Shown in pieces: positions 26,545-35,761 of a DNA stretch of 64,000 nucleotides. The notes under the pieces were generated by a model. It had not been told where the DNA came from. It was given only the letters and a program-made list of their open reading frames with translations, and did no database searches. Origin of the DNA: Flavobacterium sp. WV_118_3 (GTDB lineage: Bacteria; Bacteroidota; Bacteroidia; Flavobacteriales; Flavobacteriaceae); contig NZ_CP156060.1 of the NCBI RefSeq assembly GCF_039778605.1, positions 1,116,001 to 1,180,000 on the forward strand, in the 5' to 3' direction. The position numbers and the translations under genes are program-made. The stretch's first letter is position 1. Each line of letters begins with the position of its first letter.

Positions 26545-27492
26545 ATGTTAAACAGAAGACATATTCGTGTAAAGGTGATGCAATCCATTTATGCAATGCA
26601 TCAAAACGGTTCCGATAATCTTGAAAAGGAAGAAAAATTCCTGTTTCATAGTATCGAAAATATTCAGGATTTATATTTAATAATGCTCTCTTCTTTGGTG
26701 GAAATCAAAAAAGCAGAAGAAGATTTTATCGATAAATCGAGTAAAAAACACCTGGCTACTCAACAAGAACGCAATCCGAATAAAAAATTTATCAATAATG
26801 CGGTACTGGATATTCTTTCTGAGAATAATTCCCTGAGTATTGCATTGGAAGATCGCAAGATCACTAACTGGAAAAATAACGACGACTATATTCTGATCCT
26901 TTTGGATGCGATTAAAAAGAGTAAGTTGTACGACACGTATATGCGCAACAATGTGAATACGTTTGAAGAAGACCAGCAGTTTGTGGTTGATATTTTTACC
27001 GAAATTATCGCACCAAACGAAAAGTTATACGATTATCTGGAAGATCACAAACTAACCTGGATTGACGATATTCCATTGGTGAATACAGCGATCCAAAAAC
27101 AGTTGAAACAAATTAAGAACAGTAGTGATCCGGACTCATTTTACGTTTCAAAACTATACAAAGATGCCGATGATAAGGAATTTGTACGTAACCTGTTTCG
27201 TAAAACTGTTCTGAACAATCCGGAATTAACAAAAGAATTTATAGACAAAACACCAAACTGGGATGCGGAACGTATTGCGGAAATCGATGCGATTATCCTG
27301 AAAATGGCCATCTGTGAGTTTCTTAAATTTCCATCGATTCCGGTAAAAGTTACAATTAACGAATATTTAGAAATTGCAAAAGAGTATTCTACTCCAAAAA
27401 GTAGTATTTTTATCAACGGAATTTTAGATAATCTGGTAAAGGATTATCAAAAAGACAACAGACTGATAAAAACCGGAAGAGGTTTAATGTAA
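26545..27492 (+). CDS. nusB: Transcription antitermination factor NusB
   Basis: 315 aa, longer than the 140-aa enterobacterial NusB, as usual in Bacteroidota. The start MLNRRHIRVKVMQSIYAMHQ is the NusB N-terminal helix, and the C-terminal NusB domain is recognisable: ELTKEFIDKTPNWDAERIAEIDAIILKMAICEFL, PVKVTINEYLEIAKEYSTPKSSIFINGILDNL. It binds boxA RNA with NusE for rRNA antitermination. First of the nusB-DUF1573-yajC operon. Confidence 0.92.
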   Translation: MLNRRHIRVKVMQSIYAMHQNGSDNLEKEEKFLFHSIENIQDLYLIMLSSLVEIKKAEEDFIDKSSKKHLATQQERNPNKKFINNAVLDILSENNSLSIALEDRKITNWKNNDDYILILLDAIKKSKLYDTYMRNNVNTFEEDQQFVVDIFTEIIAPNEKLYDYLEDHKLTWIDDIPLVNTAIQKQLKQIKNSSDPDSFYVSKLYKDADDKEFVRNLFRKTVLNNPELTKEFIDKTPNWDAERIAEIDAIILKMAICEFLKFPSIPVKVTINEYLEIAKEYSTPKSSIFINGILDNLVKDYQKDNRLIKTGRGLM

Positions 27493-27511
27493 AATTGTAA
27501 AAAAATCGAAT

Positions 27512-27970
27512 ATGATTAACAAAACTCTTGGAATGTTAGCCATTGCAACTTTAGTGCTAACAACTTCTTGTAAAAAAGAAAATGCATCCGAAAAAATTGA
27601 TGATGCCAGTGTAGCAGCAGCTGCTAAAAACAACGAAGCATCTGGAAAATTACCGGTAATTAAATTCAACGAAGAAGAACATAACTTCGGAACCATTAAT
27701 GAAGGGGATAAAGCAGAAACCGTTTTTACAATTAGTAATGAAGGAGAAGCTGATTTGATCATCGTGAATGCACAAGGAAGTTGTGGTTGTACGGTACCGG
27801 ATTGGCCAAAAGAACCGATCAAACCGGGAACTTCGGCTCCAATGAAAGTAACGTTCGATTCTTCCGGAAAACCAGGACAACAACAAAAAACCGTAACTTT
27901 AACTACCAATACAGCTAAAGGTAGCGAAGTAGTAACCATTAAAGCTGATGTAACTCCAAAAGCAAAATAA
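27512..27970 (+). CDS. DUF1573 lipoprotein
   Basis: 152 aa. It has a lipoprotein signal with LVLTTSCKKEN, Cys at about residue 20. The mature part is one DUF1573 domain: HNFGTINEGDKAETVFTISNEGEADLIIVNAQGSCGCTVPDWPKEPIKPG and FDSSGKPGQQQKTVTL. This is an Ig-like fold with a conserved CGC. Lipid-anchored in the envelope; precise function unknown. 19 bp after nusB and 7 bp before yajC. Confidence 0.9.
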   Translation: MINKTLGMLAIATLVLTTSCKKENASEKIDDASVAAAAKNNEASGKLPVIKFNEEEHNFGTINEGDKAETVFTISNEGEADLIIVNAQGSCGCTVPDWPKEPIKPGTSAPMKVTFDSSGKPGQQQKTVTLTTNTAKGSEVVTIKADVTPKAK

Positions 27971-27977
27971 TTTTAAC

Positions 27978-28262
27978 ATGGAACAATTAGGACAATTAGG
28001 AAGTTTTTTACCGATTATATTAATGTTTGTTGTGGTGTATTTTTTAATGATTCGCCCGCAACAAACCCGTCAGAAGAAAGAGAAAGAATTTGAAAGTAAT
28101 ATTAAAGTAGGTGATAAGATCGTTACCAAAGCGGGTATCCACGGAAAGATCGCTGAACTATATGATGATTCAATTGTAGTGGAAACTATGGCTGGAAAAA
28201 TCAAAATGGAGCGTTCGGCTATTTCAATGGAATTAAGTCAGAAAGTAAACGCTGCGAAATAA
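27978..28262 (+). CDS. yajC: Preprotein translocase subunit YajC
   Basis: 94 aa with one N-terminal TM (FLPIILMFVVVYFLMI), immediately followed by RPQQTRQKKEKEF and VGDKIVTKAGIHGKIAELYDDSIVVE. This is the standard YajC signature. It is an accessory subunit of SecDF-YajC at the inner membrane. It ends the nusB operon before a strong terminator. Confidence 0.95.
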   Translation: MEQLGQLGSFLPIILMFVVVYFLMIRPQQTRQKKEKEFESNIKVGDKIVTKAGIHGKIAELYDDSIVVETMAGKIKMERSAISMELSQKVNAAK

Positions 28263-28280
28263 TTCTTTTTACAATAAAAC

Positions 28281-28308
28281 AAAAAGGCAACTCATCGAGT
28301 TGCCTTTT
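28281..28308 (+). terminator. Terminator of the nusB-yajC operon
   Basis: AAAAGGCAACTC pairs with GAGTTGCCTTTT around the loop ATC; the T tail is included. Confidence 0.88.
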
Positions 28309-28315
28309 CTATTTT

Positions 28316-28490
28316 AGTAAAACCTGACAGGTTTGAAGAGCGGGTTTATTTCTATTACGAATGGAGCTTATCCGGATTGAGAGATTGTTTATAGTGAAAG
28401 TAAGATTTTATTTGTAGTAAAACCGGACAGGTTTATAAGCGTTATGTATAGAAACCTGGTCCGGTTAAGAGCAGGTTTATTTGCGCTTAT
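28316..28490. repeat. Cluster of short degenerate palindromic repeats
   Basis: AAACCTGACAGGTTT (28320-28334) and AAACCGGACAGGTTT (28420-28434) lie exactly 100 bp apart, and an inverted-looking AAACCTGGTCCGGTT follows near 28456. AAGAGCGGGTTTATTT and AAGAGCAGGTTTATTT also recur. A related CACCTGACAGGTTAGG is at about 45418. This 304-bp gap (28263-28566) has no gene. Confidence 0.55.
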
Positions 28491-28519
28491 AAATAGCGTA
28501 TGCAACCTCCAAAAACAAA

Positions 28520-28543
28520 AACATCCGCCATTTGGCGGATGTT
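28520..28543 (-). terminator. Terminator of the SprB-repeat adhesin gene
   Basis: AACATCCGCC pairs with GGCGGATGTT (10 bp, 4-nt loop) with a T-rich tail on the minus strand. Confidence 0.85.
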
Positions 28544-28566
28544 CTTTTATAAAATCGAATCAGGAA

Positions 28567-31500
28567 TTATTTATTCGTTTTGATTACTCTCTTCGTCGTT
28601 TTACCTTGATCGGTTACGATGTTAAAGATATACACTCCTGCTTCAAGTTGGTCAACATTGATGCTGCTTTCCTCATTATGTAAGTTCTGGCGAATTACCT
28701 GACGTCCGTTCATATCGAACACCGTTACACTTGCATTAGAGTAGTTATTCATCATTTTAATGGTTACTGTTGTAACTGCCGGGTTAGGGAAGATACTTAC
28801 AGAAGCTGCGTTGAAATCGGCAACACCCATTGGAGGTGCAACAACCACAATTGCAGTAGCAGTACTACAGTTTGTGCTGTTAGCAATCTCACAGATTGAA
28901 TACGTTAATGTATAGGTTCCCTGAGCTGAAGCAGCCGGTACGTTTACATTTCCGTTTGCATCGATAGTAACTCCGGTTAATCCACCATTGTTAACTAAAG
29001 TGATTGTGATAGCATTGTCGTTAACTGGCGCACCACCTAAAAGGTCATTCGCGGTAACATCTCCTGCAACACCACCTGTAGCATTTACTACCGGATTCGC
29101 AGAGAAGTCATCGTTAACCGCAGTGATCACAAGGTTGTTTACAGTTAATGTTCCTGCATTTGAGTTCACAGAAGCACAAGTACCGTTAGCAACAACAGCT
29201 CGGAACTGGTGTCCGTTGTAAGAAGCCGGTACTCCTGTTAATGTTAATGTATTGGTTGTAGCACCAGAAACAACAGGGTTTGTACCACCATTACTAATGT
29301 TATTCCAAGTTGTACCATTAGTACTCATTTGCCACTGATAAGAAGTAGCATTTGTAGCTGTTACTGTAAACGTAGCATTTCCACCAGCAGTGATCGTACT
29401 GTTGGTAGGTTGAGCCGTTACGGTAGTAGCACCTGGTTCCGTAATTGTGAACGACTCTGTAGTTGTACATGCATTCGCATCGGTAACCGTTACAGTATAA
29501 GTACCCGCAGCTAAACCAGTAGCGGTAGCAGCAGTACCTCCTGTTGGAGCCCAAACGTAAGTGTAAGCACCTGTTCCACCCGTTACGGCAACAGTAGCCG
29601 AACCGTTAGTTCCACCGTTACAAGCCACGTTAGTTTGAGCCGAAGCTGTAGCCACTAAAGCAGTTGGTTGTGTAATTGTAAATGACTGCGTTGTAGAACA
29701 TGCATTCGCATCGGTAACCGTAACAGTATACGTACCCGCAGCTAAACCAGTAGCGGTAGCAGCAGTACCTCCTGTTGGAGCCCATGAATATGTATATGTT
29801 CCAGTTCCACCTGTTACAGCAACAGTAGCCGAACCGTTAGATCCACCGTTACAAGCCACGTTAGTTTGAGCCGAAGCTGTAGCCACTAAAGCAGTTGGTT
29901 GTGTAATTGTAAATGACTGTGTAGTTGTACATGCATTCGCATCGGTAACCGTTACAGTATAAGTACCCGCAGCTAAACCAGTAGCGGTAGCAGCAGTTCC
30001 ACCTGTTGGCGCCCAAACGTAAGTATAAGTACCTGTTCCACCTGTTACAGCAACAGTAGCCGAACCGTTAGATCCACCGTTACAAGCCACGTTAGTTTGA
30101 GCCGAAGCTGTAGCCACTAAAGCAGTTGGTTGTGTAATTGTAAATGACTGCGTTGTAGAACATGCATTCGCATCGGTAACCGTAACAGTGTAAGTACCCG
30201 CAGCTAAACCAGTAGCGGTAGCAGCAGTTCCACCTGTTGGCGCCCAAACGTAAGTGTAAGCACCTGTTCCACCCGTTACAGCAACAGTAGCCGAACCGTT
30301 AGTTCCACCGTTACAAGCCACGTTAGTTTGAGCCGAAGCTGTAGCCACTAAAGCAGTTGGTTGTGTAATTGTAAATGACTGCGTTGTAGAACATGCATTC
30401 GCATCGGTAACCGTAACAGTGTAAGTACCCGCAGCTAAACCAGTAGCGGTAGCAGCAGTACCTCCTGTAGGAGCCCAAACGTAAGTGTAAGCACCTGTTC
30501 CACCTGTTACAGCAACAGTAGCCGAACCGTTAGTTCCACCGTTACAAGCCACGTTAGTTTGAGCCGAAGCTGTAGCCACTAAAGCAGTTGGTTGTGTAAT
30601 CGTGAATGAACGTGTAGTAGAACATGCGTTAGCATCGGTAACCGTTACAGTATAAGTACCCGCAGCTAAACCAGTAGCGGTAGCAGCAGTACCTCCTGTA
30701 GGAGCCCAAGCATATGTATATGGTCCAGTTCCACCTGTTACAGCAACAGTAGCCGAACCGTTAGTTCCACCATTACAAGCTACGTTAGTTTGAGCCGAAG
30801 CTGTAGCCACTAAAGCAGTTGGTTGTGTAATCGTGAATGAACGTGTAGTAGAACATGCGTTAGCATCGGTAACCGTAACAGTGTAAGTACCCGCAGCTAA
30901 ACCAGTAGCGGTAGCAGCAGTACCTCCTGTAGGAGCCCAAACGTAAGTGTAAGCACCTGTTCCACCTGTTACAGCAACAGTAGCCGAACCGTTAGTTCCA
31001 CCGTTACAAGCCACGTTAGTTTGAGCCGAAGCTGTAGCCACTAAAGCAGTTGGTTGTGTAATCGTGAATGAACGTGTAGTAGAACATGCGTTAGCATCGG
31101 TAACCGTTACAGTATAAGTACCCGCAGCTAAACCAGTAGCGGTAGCAGCAGTACCTCCTGTAGGAGCCCAAGCATATGTATATGGTCCAACACCACCTGT
31201 TACAGCAACCGTAGCCGAACCGTTAGTTCCACCGTTACAAGCTACGTTAGTTTGAGCCGAAGCTGTAGCTACTAAAGCACTAGGCTGAGTAATCGTGATT
31301 GATCTTGTTATAAAACAAGTATTAGCATCTGTAATGGTTACAGTGTAAGTACCGGCAACTAAACCAGTAGCAGTAGCAGCTGTACCCCCTGATGGAGCCC
31401 AAGAATACGTGTAAGGTCCTGTTCCACCTGCCGGAACTACAGTAGCCGTACCGTTAGAACCACCGTTACAAGAAACGTTAGTTGAAGCAGTTGTAGCAGT

Positions 31501-34500
31501 GATAGCGGTAGGTTGTGTAATAGTTACCGATCTTGTAGCTGTACAAGCGTTAGCATCTGTAACTGTAACCGTATATACACCCACAGCTAAACCAGTAGCG
31601 GTTGCAGCTGTACCTCCTGATGGAGCCCATGAATACGTGTAAGGTCCTGTTCCACCTGCCGGAACTACAGTAGCAGTACCATTTGATCCACCGTTACAAG
31701 AAACACTTGTGGAAGAAGCAGTAGTCGTTAAAACTGTAGGCTGGTTGATAGTAATAGATCTAGTGATTGAACATGCATTTGAATCCGTAATAGTTACAGT
31801 GTAAGTACCGGCAACTAAACCAGTAGCAGTAGCAGCTGTACCTCCCGATGGAGCCCATGAATAAGTATACGGTCCAACACCACCTGAAACAACAACTGAA
31901 GCTGTACCATTCGATCCACCGTTACAAGAAACGCTAGTCGAAGCAGTAGTAGCTGTAATAGCAGTAGGCTGCGTGATGGTGATTGATCTTGTAGTAGTAC
32001 AAGCGTTAGCATCTGTAATCGTAACCGTATATACACCCACAGCTAAACCAGTAGCGGTAGCAGCTGTACCTCCTGACGGAGCCCATGAATACGTGTATGG
32101 CGCAACACCACCAGCCGGAACTACAGAAGCTGTTCCGTTAGAACCACCGTTACAAGAAACGTTAGTCGAAGCAGTAGTCACGGTAATAGCAGTTGGTTGT
32201 GTAATAGTAACTGATCTAGTGATAGAACAAGCGTTCGCATCCGTAATCGTAACGGTATATACACCCACAGCTAAACCAGTAGCGGTAGCAGCTGTACCTC
32301 CTGTAGGAGCCCATGAATAGGTATAAGGTCCAACACCACCTGCAGCAACAACAGTAGCTGTTCCGTTCGATCCACCGTTACAAGAAACGTTGGTAGATGA
32401 AGTAGTGGCAGTTATTGCATTTGGTGCTACGATGGTAACTGTTTGTGTTTTAGTACAAGCGTTAGCATCGGTTACAGTACATGTATAAGTACCTGCGGCT
32501 AAACCAGTAGCGGTAGCAGCTGTACCTCCTGTAGGAGCCCATGAATAGGTATAACCAGGAACACCTCCTGTTACGCTAACAGTAGCCGAACCATTAGTTC
32601 CTCCGTTACAAGCAACATTCGTTTGTGAAGATATAGTAACAGCTAATGCCGTTGGCTGGTTGATTGTAAAGTTTCTTGTTGCTGTACAACCATTGTTATC
32701 GGTGATTGTACAAGTATAAGTACCGGCTGCAAGTCCTGTAGCCATTGAAGCTGTACCTCCAGACGGAGCCCATGAATAGGTATATGGAGCAGTTCCTCCA
32801 GTTACGTTAACACTAGCGATACCATTAGAACCTCCGTTACAGGCAAGATCTGTTCTGGAAGTGGTAATGGCCATAGCGGTTGGTTGTGTAATGGTAACTG
32901 ATCTTGTAGTAGTACAAGCATTAGCATCTGTAATCGTACAGGTATATACACCCACAGCTAAACCAGTAGCGGTAGCTGCTGTACCTCCTGTAGGAGCCCA
33001 TGAGTAAGTATAAGGTCCTGTACCACCTGAAGGTGTTACAGTAGCTGTACCGTTGGCACCGCCATTACAAGAAACAGCTGTGGTAGAACCAGAAGCTGTT
33101 AAAGCAGCCGGTTGTGTGATTGTAAATGTTCTTGTAATACTACATGCATTCGCATCCGTAATGGTACAGGTATAAGTACCTGCAACTAAACCAGAAGCTG
33201 TTGCAGCGGTCCCTCCTGAAGGCGCCCATGAATAGGTATATCCCGGAGTACCACCTGAAACGTTAACCGTTGCAGTACCGTTAGTACCACCATTACAAGC
33301 AACATTTGTAGAAGAAGTAGTAGCCGTTAAAGCCGTTGGTTGCGTGATTGTGAATGATCTTGTTAAAGTACAAGCATTCGCATCGGTAACCGTAACGGTA
33401 TAAACTCCTACCGCTAAACCAGAAGCTGTTGCTGCTGTTCCACCAGATGGAGCCCATGAATAGGTATAAGGAGCAGTTCCTCCAGAAACGTTAATCGTAG
33501 CAACACCATTTGATCCACCGTTACAAGCAACACTTGTAGTAGATGCTGTAGAAGTTAGAGCTGTCGGTTGTGTGATGGTAACTGATCTTGTAATACTACA
33601 TGCATTCGCATCCGTAATGGTACAAGTATAAACCCCTACAGCTAAACCGCTAGCTGTTGCCGCTGTTCCCCCTGATGGAGCCCATGAATACGTATACGGT
33701 CCGGTTCCTCCTGAAGGAACTACTGTTGCAGTTCCGTTAGAACCCCCATTACAGGAAACGGAAGTAAAGGAACTGGTAGCAGTAAAAGTAGCCGGTTGTG
33801 TAATAGTAAAGGTTTGAGTTTTCGTACAAGCATTTGCATCGGTTACGGTACAGGTATAGGTACCTGCTGCTAAACCAGTAGCTGTTGCAGCTGTTCCACC
33901 AGATGGAGCCCATGAATAGGTATAACCAGGAACACCTCCGGACACAGCTACAGTAGCCGAACCGTTTGATCCTCCGTTACAGGCAATATTCGTTTGTGAA
34001 GATGCAGTAACTACTAATGCCGTTGGCTGGCTGATTGTAAAGTTTCTTGTTGCCGTACATGAATTTGAATCGGTGATGGTACAAGTGTATGTACCAGCAG
34101 CTAAACCTGTGGCCATAGAAGCAGTACCTCCTGATGGAGCCCATGAATACGTATAAGGAGGAACACCTCCGGTTACGTTAACACTAGCGATACCGTTTGA
34201 ACCTCCGTTACAGGTAAGATCTGTTCTTGAAGTGGTAACCGCCATAGCTGTTGGTTGTGTAATCGTGAAACCACGAGTGATCGTACATGCATTAGCATCG
34301 GTAACGGTAACTGTATAGTTTCCTACCGATAAACCGGTTGCTGTTGCAGCTGTACCTCCCGATGGAGCCCATGAATAGGTATAAGGAGGAGTACCTCCTG
34401 AAGTAACTATTGTAGCGGTACCATTACCACCACCATTACAGCTCACATTCGTTTTTGAAGTCACTGCCGACATCGCTGTTGGCTGTGTGATTGTTACACT

Positions 34501-35736
34501 ACGAGTAATAAAAGTTCCTTCGTTATCAGTAATCGTACAAGTGTAAACGCCAACTGGTAAACCAGTAGCAGTAGCATTTGTACCTCCTGAAGGAGCCCAT
34601 GAATAGGTATATGGTGTTACACCACCGGAAGCTACTACTGTAGCAGTACCGTTACCACCACCGTTACAAGAAACAGTAGTGAATGATGATGTGGCACCTA
34701 AAGCGGTACCAGTTGTAAAAGAAAGGTCATTTCCATAAGCTGTTCCGTTCGAGTTCGTAGCGAAAGCTCTTACGTGAATCGTAGTAGCTGCTGGTAACGC
34801 TGCTACTACAGAGCTAAAAACTCCGGTACCAGATCCAATAGTTACTTTATTGTCGGATGTAGTTGGGTTTCCACCCAATGCCCAAACAATTCCTCTTTCA
34901 GTAACAGTTGCACCACCGTCGGCTGTTACATTACCTCCTAAAGTAGCTTTTACAGCTCCAACATTGGTTGCTGCAGTTGTAACAACCGTTGGGTTTACAA
35001 TTACAGTACAGTTAACGTTTGGCGTGGCATAACCTGCTGGTGTAATACCAAGCGTATTGGATCCGTTATGTGCCCAGTTAGCAGCCGTGTTAATACTGGC
35101 TCTTAATGCCGCAGCTGTTCCGGTTAAGGTTCCTGTATATTTGTTATTAGCAGATTCAGGACCCGGAGCCGGGAAAAGCGAAATACAGTTTACACCATTG
35201 GTAAGTCCTGTAGGAACAATACTTTCGGCTGTACCGGCTTCGTTTGAAGCATTCCAGGTTGTAACCGGGTCGTAGTTCGTATTGTTGTAGTCACCGTGAA
35301 CACCAGCAATAAAGATAGGGTTTGCTGGCGCTACACCGCTAGTACTTTGGTAAGCCAAAATCTGGTCACCAGCCGATAGGTTAAAGTTCGAATTTAGAGC
35401 GATAGTTACCCCGGAAGTACCGGTTACGGTAAAAGAATCTGGCCCAGTTTCGATTATCGAAATAATCGTTCCGCAAGGCACCGTAGAAGGGATAACCCAT
35501 CGTAAGTGGGTTTCCGTATTTGTGGCCCAGCCTGTTGCTGTCCAACCCTGTTCGGAAAAGTAAATCGTTTCTCCGGCAGGAAGGGGTTTGAGCGCAATAA
35601 ATGAAAATCCATCGACTGTCCCGAAATCATAGCCGATAAAGGCGATGTCTCCAGGGCCGAGGGTTTGCGCTTTGGTACTCTGCTGTACAAAAAATGTACA
35701 GAGAAATACGAGGGTTGCGAGTAATCTCTGCTTCAT
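28567..35736 (-). CDS. Giant SprB-repeat surface adhesin with T9SS sorting domain (2389 aa)
   Basis: The signal peptide (MKQRLLATLVFLCTFF...KAQ) leads into a 250-residue N-terminal domain beginning PGDIAFIGYDFGTVDG, then a fibronectin-like segment. 23 SprB repeats of about 77 aa follow, each with CNGG, YTYSWAP and GxYTVTVTDANAC. Next come an Ig-like segment (SYQWQMSTNGTTW), another beta domain and a type IX secretion tail (SIFPNPAVTTVTIKM, ending RVIKTNK). SprB-type proteins are exported by T9SS and moved along the surface by the gliding motor. It starts 25 bp after the periplasmic-binding-like gene, likely the same transcript. Confidence 0.92.
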   Translation of the reverse strand: MKQRLLATLVFLCTFFVQQSTKAQTLGPGDIAFIGYDFGTVDGFSFIALKPLPAGETIYFSEQGWTATGWATNTETHLRWVIPSTVPCGTIISIIETGPDSFTVTGTSGVTIALNSNFNLSAGDQILAYQSTSGVAPANPIFIAGVHGDYNNTNYDPVTTWNASNEAGTAESIVPTGLTNGVNCISLFPAPGPESANNKYTGTLTGTAAALRASINTAANWAHNGSNTLGITPAGYATPNVNCTVIVNPTVVTTAATNVGAVKATLGGNVTADGGATVTERGIVWALGGNPTTSDNKVTIGSGTGVFSSVVAALPAATTIHVRAFATNSNGTAYGNDLSFTTGTALGATSSFTTVSCNGGGNGTATVVASGGVTPYTYSWAPSGGTNATATGLPVGVYTCTITDNEGTFITRSVTITQPTAMSAVTSKTNVSCNGGGNGTATIVTSGGTPPYTYSWAPSGGTAATATGLSVGNYTVTVTDANACTITRGFTITQPTAMAVTTSRTDLTCNGGSNGIASVNVTGGVPPYTYSWAPSGGTASMATGLAAGTYTCTITDSNSCTATRNFTISQPTALVVTASSQTNIACNGGSNGSATVAVSGGVPGYTYSWAPSGGTAATATGLAAGTYTCTVTDANACTKTQTFTITQPATFTATSSFTSVSCNGGSNGTATVVPSGGTGPYTYSWAPSGGTAATASGLAVGVYTCTITDANACSITRSVTITQPTALTSTASTTSVACNGGSNGVATINVSGGTAPYTYSWAPSGGTAATASGLAVGVYTVTVTDANACTLTRSFTITQPTALTATTSSTNVACNGGTNGTATVNVSGGTPGYTYSWAPSGGTAATASGLVAGTYTCTITDANACSITRTFTITQPAALTASGSTTAVSCNGGANGTATVTPSGGTGPYTYSWAPTGGTAATATGLAVGVYTCTITDANACTTTRSVTITQPTAMAITTSRTDLACNGGSNGIASVNVTGGTAPYTYSWAPSGGTASMATGLAAGTYTCTITDNNGCTATRNFTINQPTALAVTISSQTNVACNGGTNGSATVSVTGGVPGYTYSWAPTGGTAATATGLAAGTYTCTVTDANACTKTQTVTIVAPNAITATTSSTNVSCNGGSNGTATVVAAGGVGPYTYSWAPTGGTAATATGLAVGVYTVTITDANACSITRSVTITQPTAITVTTASTNVSCNGGSNGTASVVPAGGVAPYTYSWAPSGGTAATATGLAVGVYTVTITDANACTTTRSITITQPTAITATTASTSVSCNGGSNGTASVVVSGGVGPYTYSWAPSGGTAATATGLVAGTYTVTITDSNACSITRSITINQPTVLTTTASSTSVSCNGGSNGTATVVPAGGTGPYTYSWAPSGGTAATATGLAVGVYTVTVTDANACTATRSVTITQPTAITATTASTNVSCNGGSNGTATVVPAGGTGPYTYSWAPSGGTAATATGLVAGTYTVTITDANTCFITRSITITQPSALVATASAQTNVACNGGTNGSATVAVTGGVGPYTYAWAPTGGTAATATGLAAGTYTVTVTDANACSTTRSFTITQPTALVATASAQTNVACNGGTNGSATVAVTGGTGAYTYVWAPTGGTAATATGLAAGTYTVTVTDANACSTTRSFTITQPTALVATASAQTNVACNGGTNGSATVAVTGGTGPYTYAWAPTGGTAATATGLAAGTYTVTVTDANACSTTRSFTITQPTALVATASAQTNVACNGGTNGSATVAVTGGTGAYTYVWAPTGGTAATATGLAAGTYTVTVTDANACSTTQSFTITQPTALVATASAQTNVACNGGTNGSATVAVTGGTGAYTYVWAPTGGTAATATGLAAGTYTVTVTDANACSTTQSFTITQPTALVATASAQTNVACNGGSNGSATVAVTGGTGTYTYVWAPTGGTAATATGLAAGTYTVTVTDANACTTTQSFTITQPTALVATASAQTNVACNGGSNGSATVAVTGGTGTYTYSWAPTGGTAATATGLAAGTYTVTVTDANACSTTQSFTITQPTALVATASAQTNVACNGGTNGSATVAVTGGTGAYTYVWAPTGGTAATATGLAAGTYTVTVTDANACTTTESFTITEPGATTVTAQPTNSTITAGGNATFTVTATNATSYQWQMSTNGTTWNNISNGGTNPVVSGATTNTLTLTGVPASYNGHQFRAVVANGTCASVNSNAGTLTVNNLVITAVNDDFSANPVVNATGGVAGDVTANDLLGGAPVNDNAITITLVNNGGLTGVTIDANGNVNVPAASAQGTYTLTYSICEIANSTNCSTATAIVVVAPPMGVADFNAASVSIFPNPAVTTVTIKMMNNYSNASVTVFDMNGRQVIRQNLHNEESSINVDQLEAGVYIFNIVTDQGKTTKRVIKTNK
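29440..34710 (-). repeat. 23 tandem SprB repeats within the adhesin gene (about 231-bp unit)
   Basis: The eight repeats nearest the C-terminus (about 29440-31290) are almost identical and exactly phased at 231 bp. The fifteen toward the N-terminus are diverged. Repeats 3-4 and 9-10 (counted from the N-terminus) are particularly alike (TDLxCNGGSNGIASVNVTGG, then SSQTNxACNGG), which points to an older six-unit duplication. Confidence 0.9.
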
Positions 35737-35761
35737 GTGAATAAATAATTGAGGTTAAATT

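Noticed and set aside
29318..35275. Several open frames in other frames across the SprB repeat region
   Set aside because: They arise from the low-complexity repeat composition and copy the repeat period; shadows of the adhesin gene.
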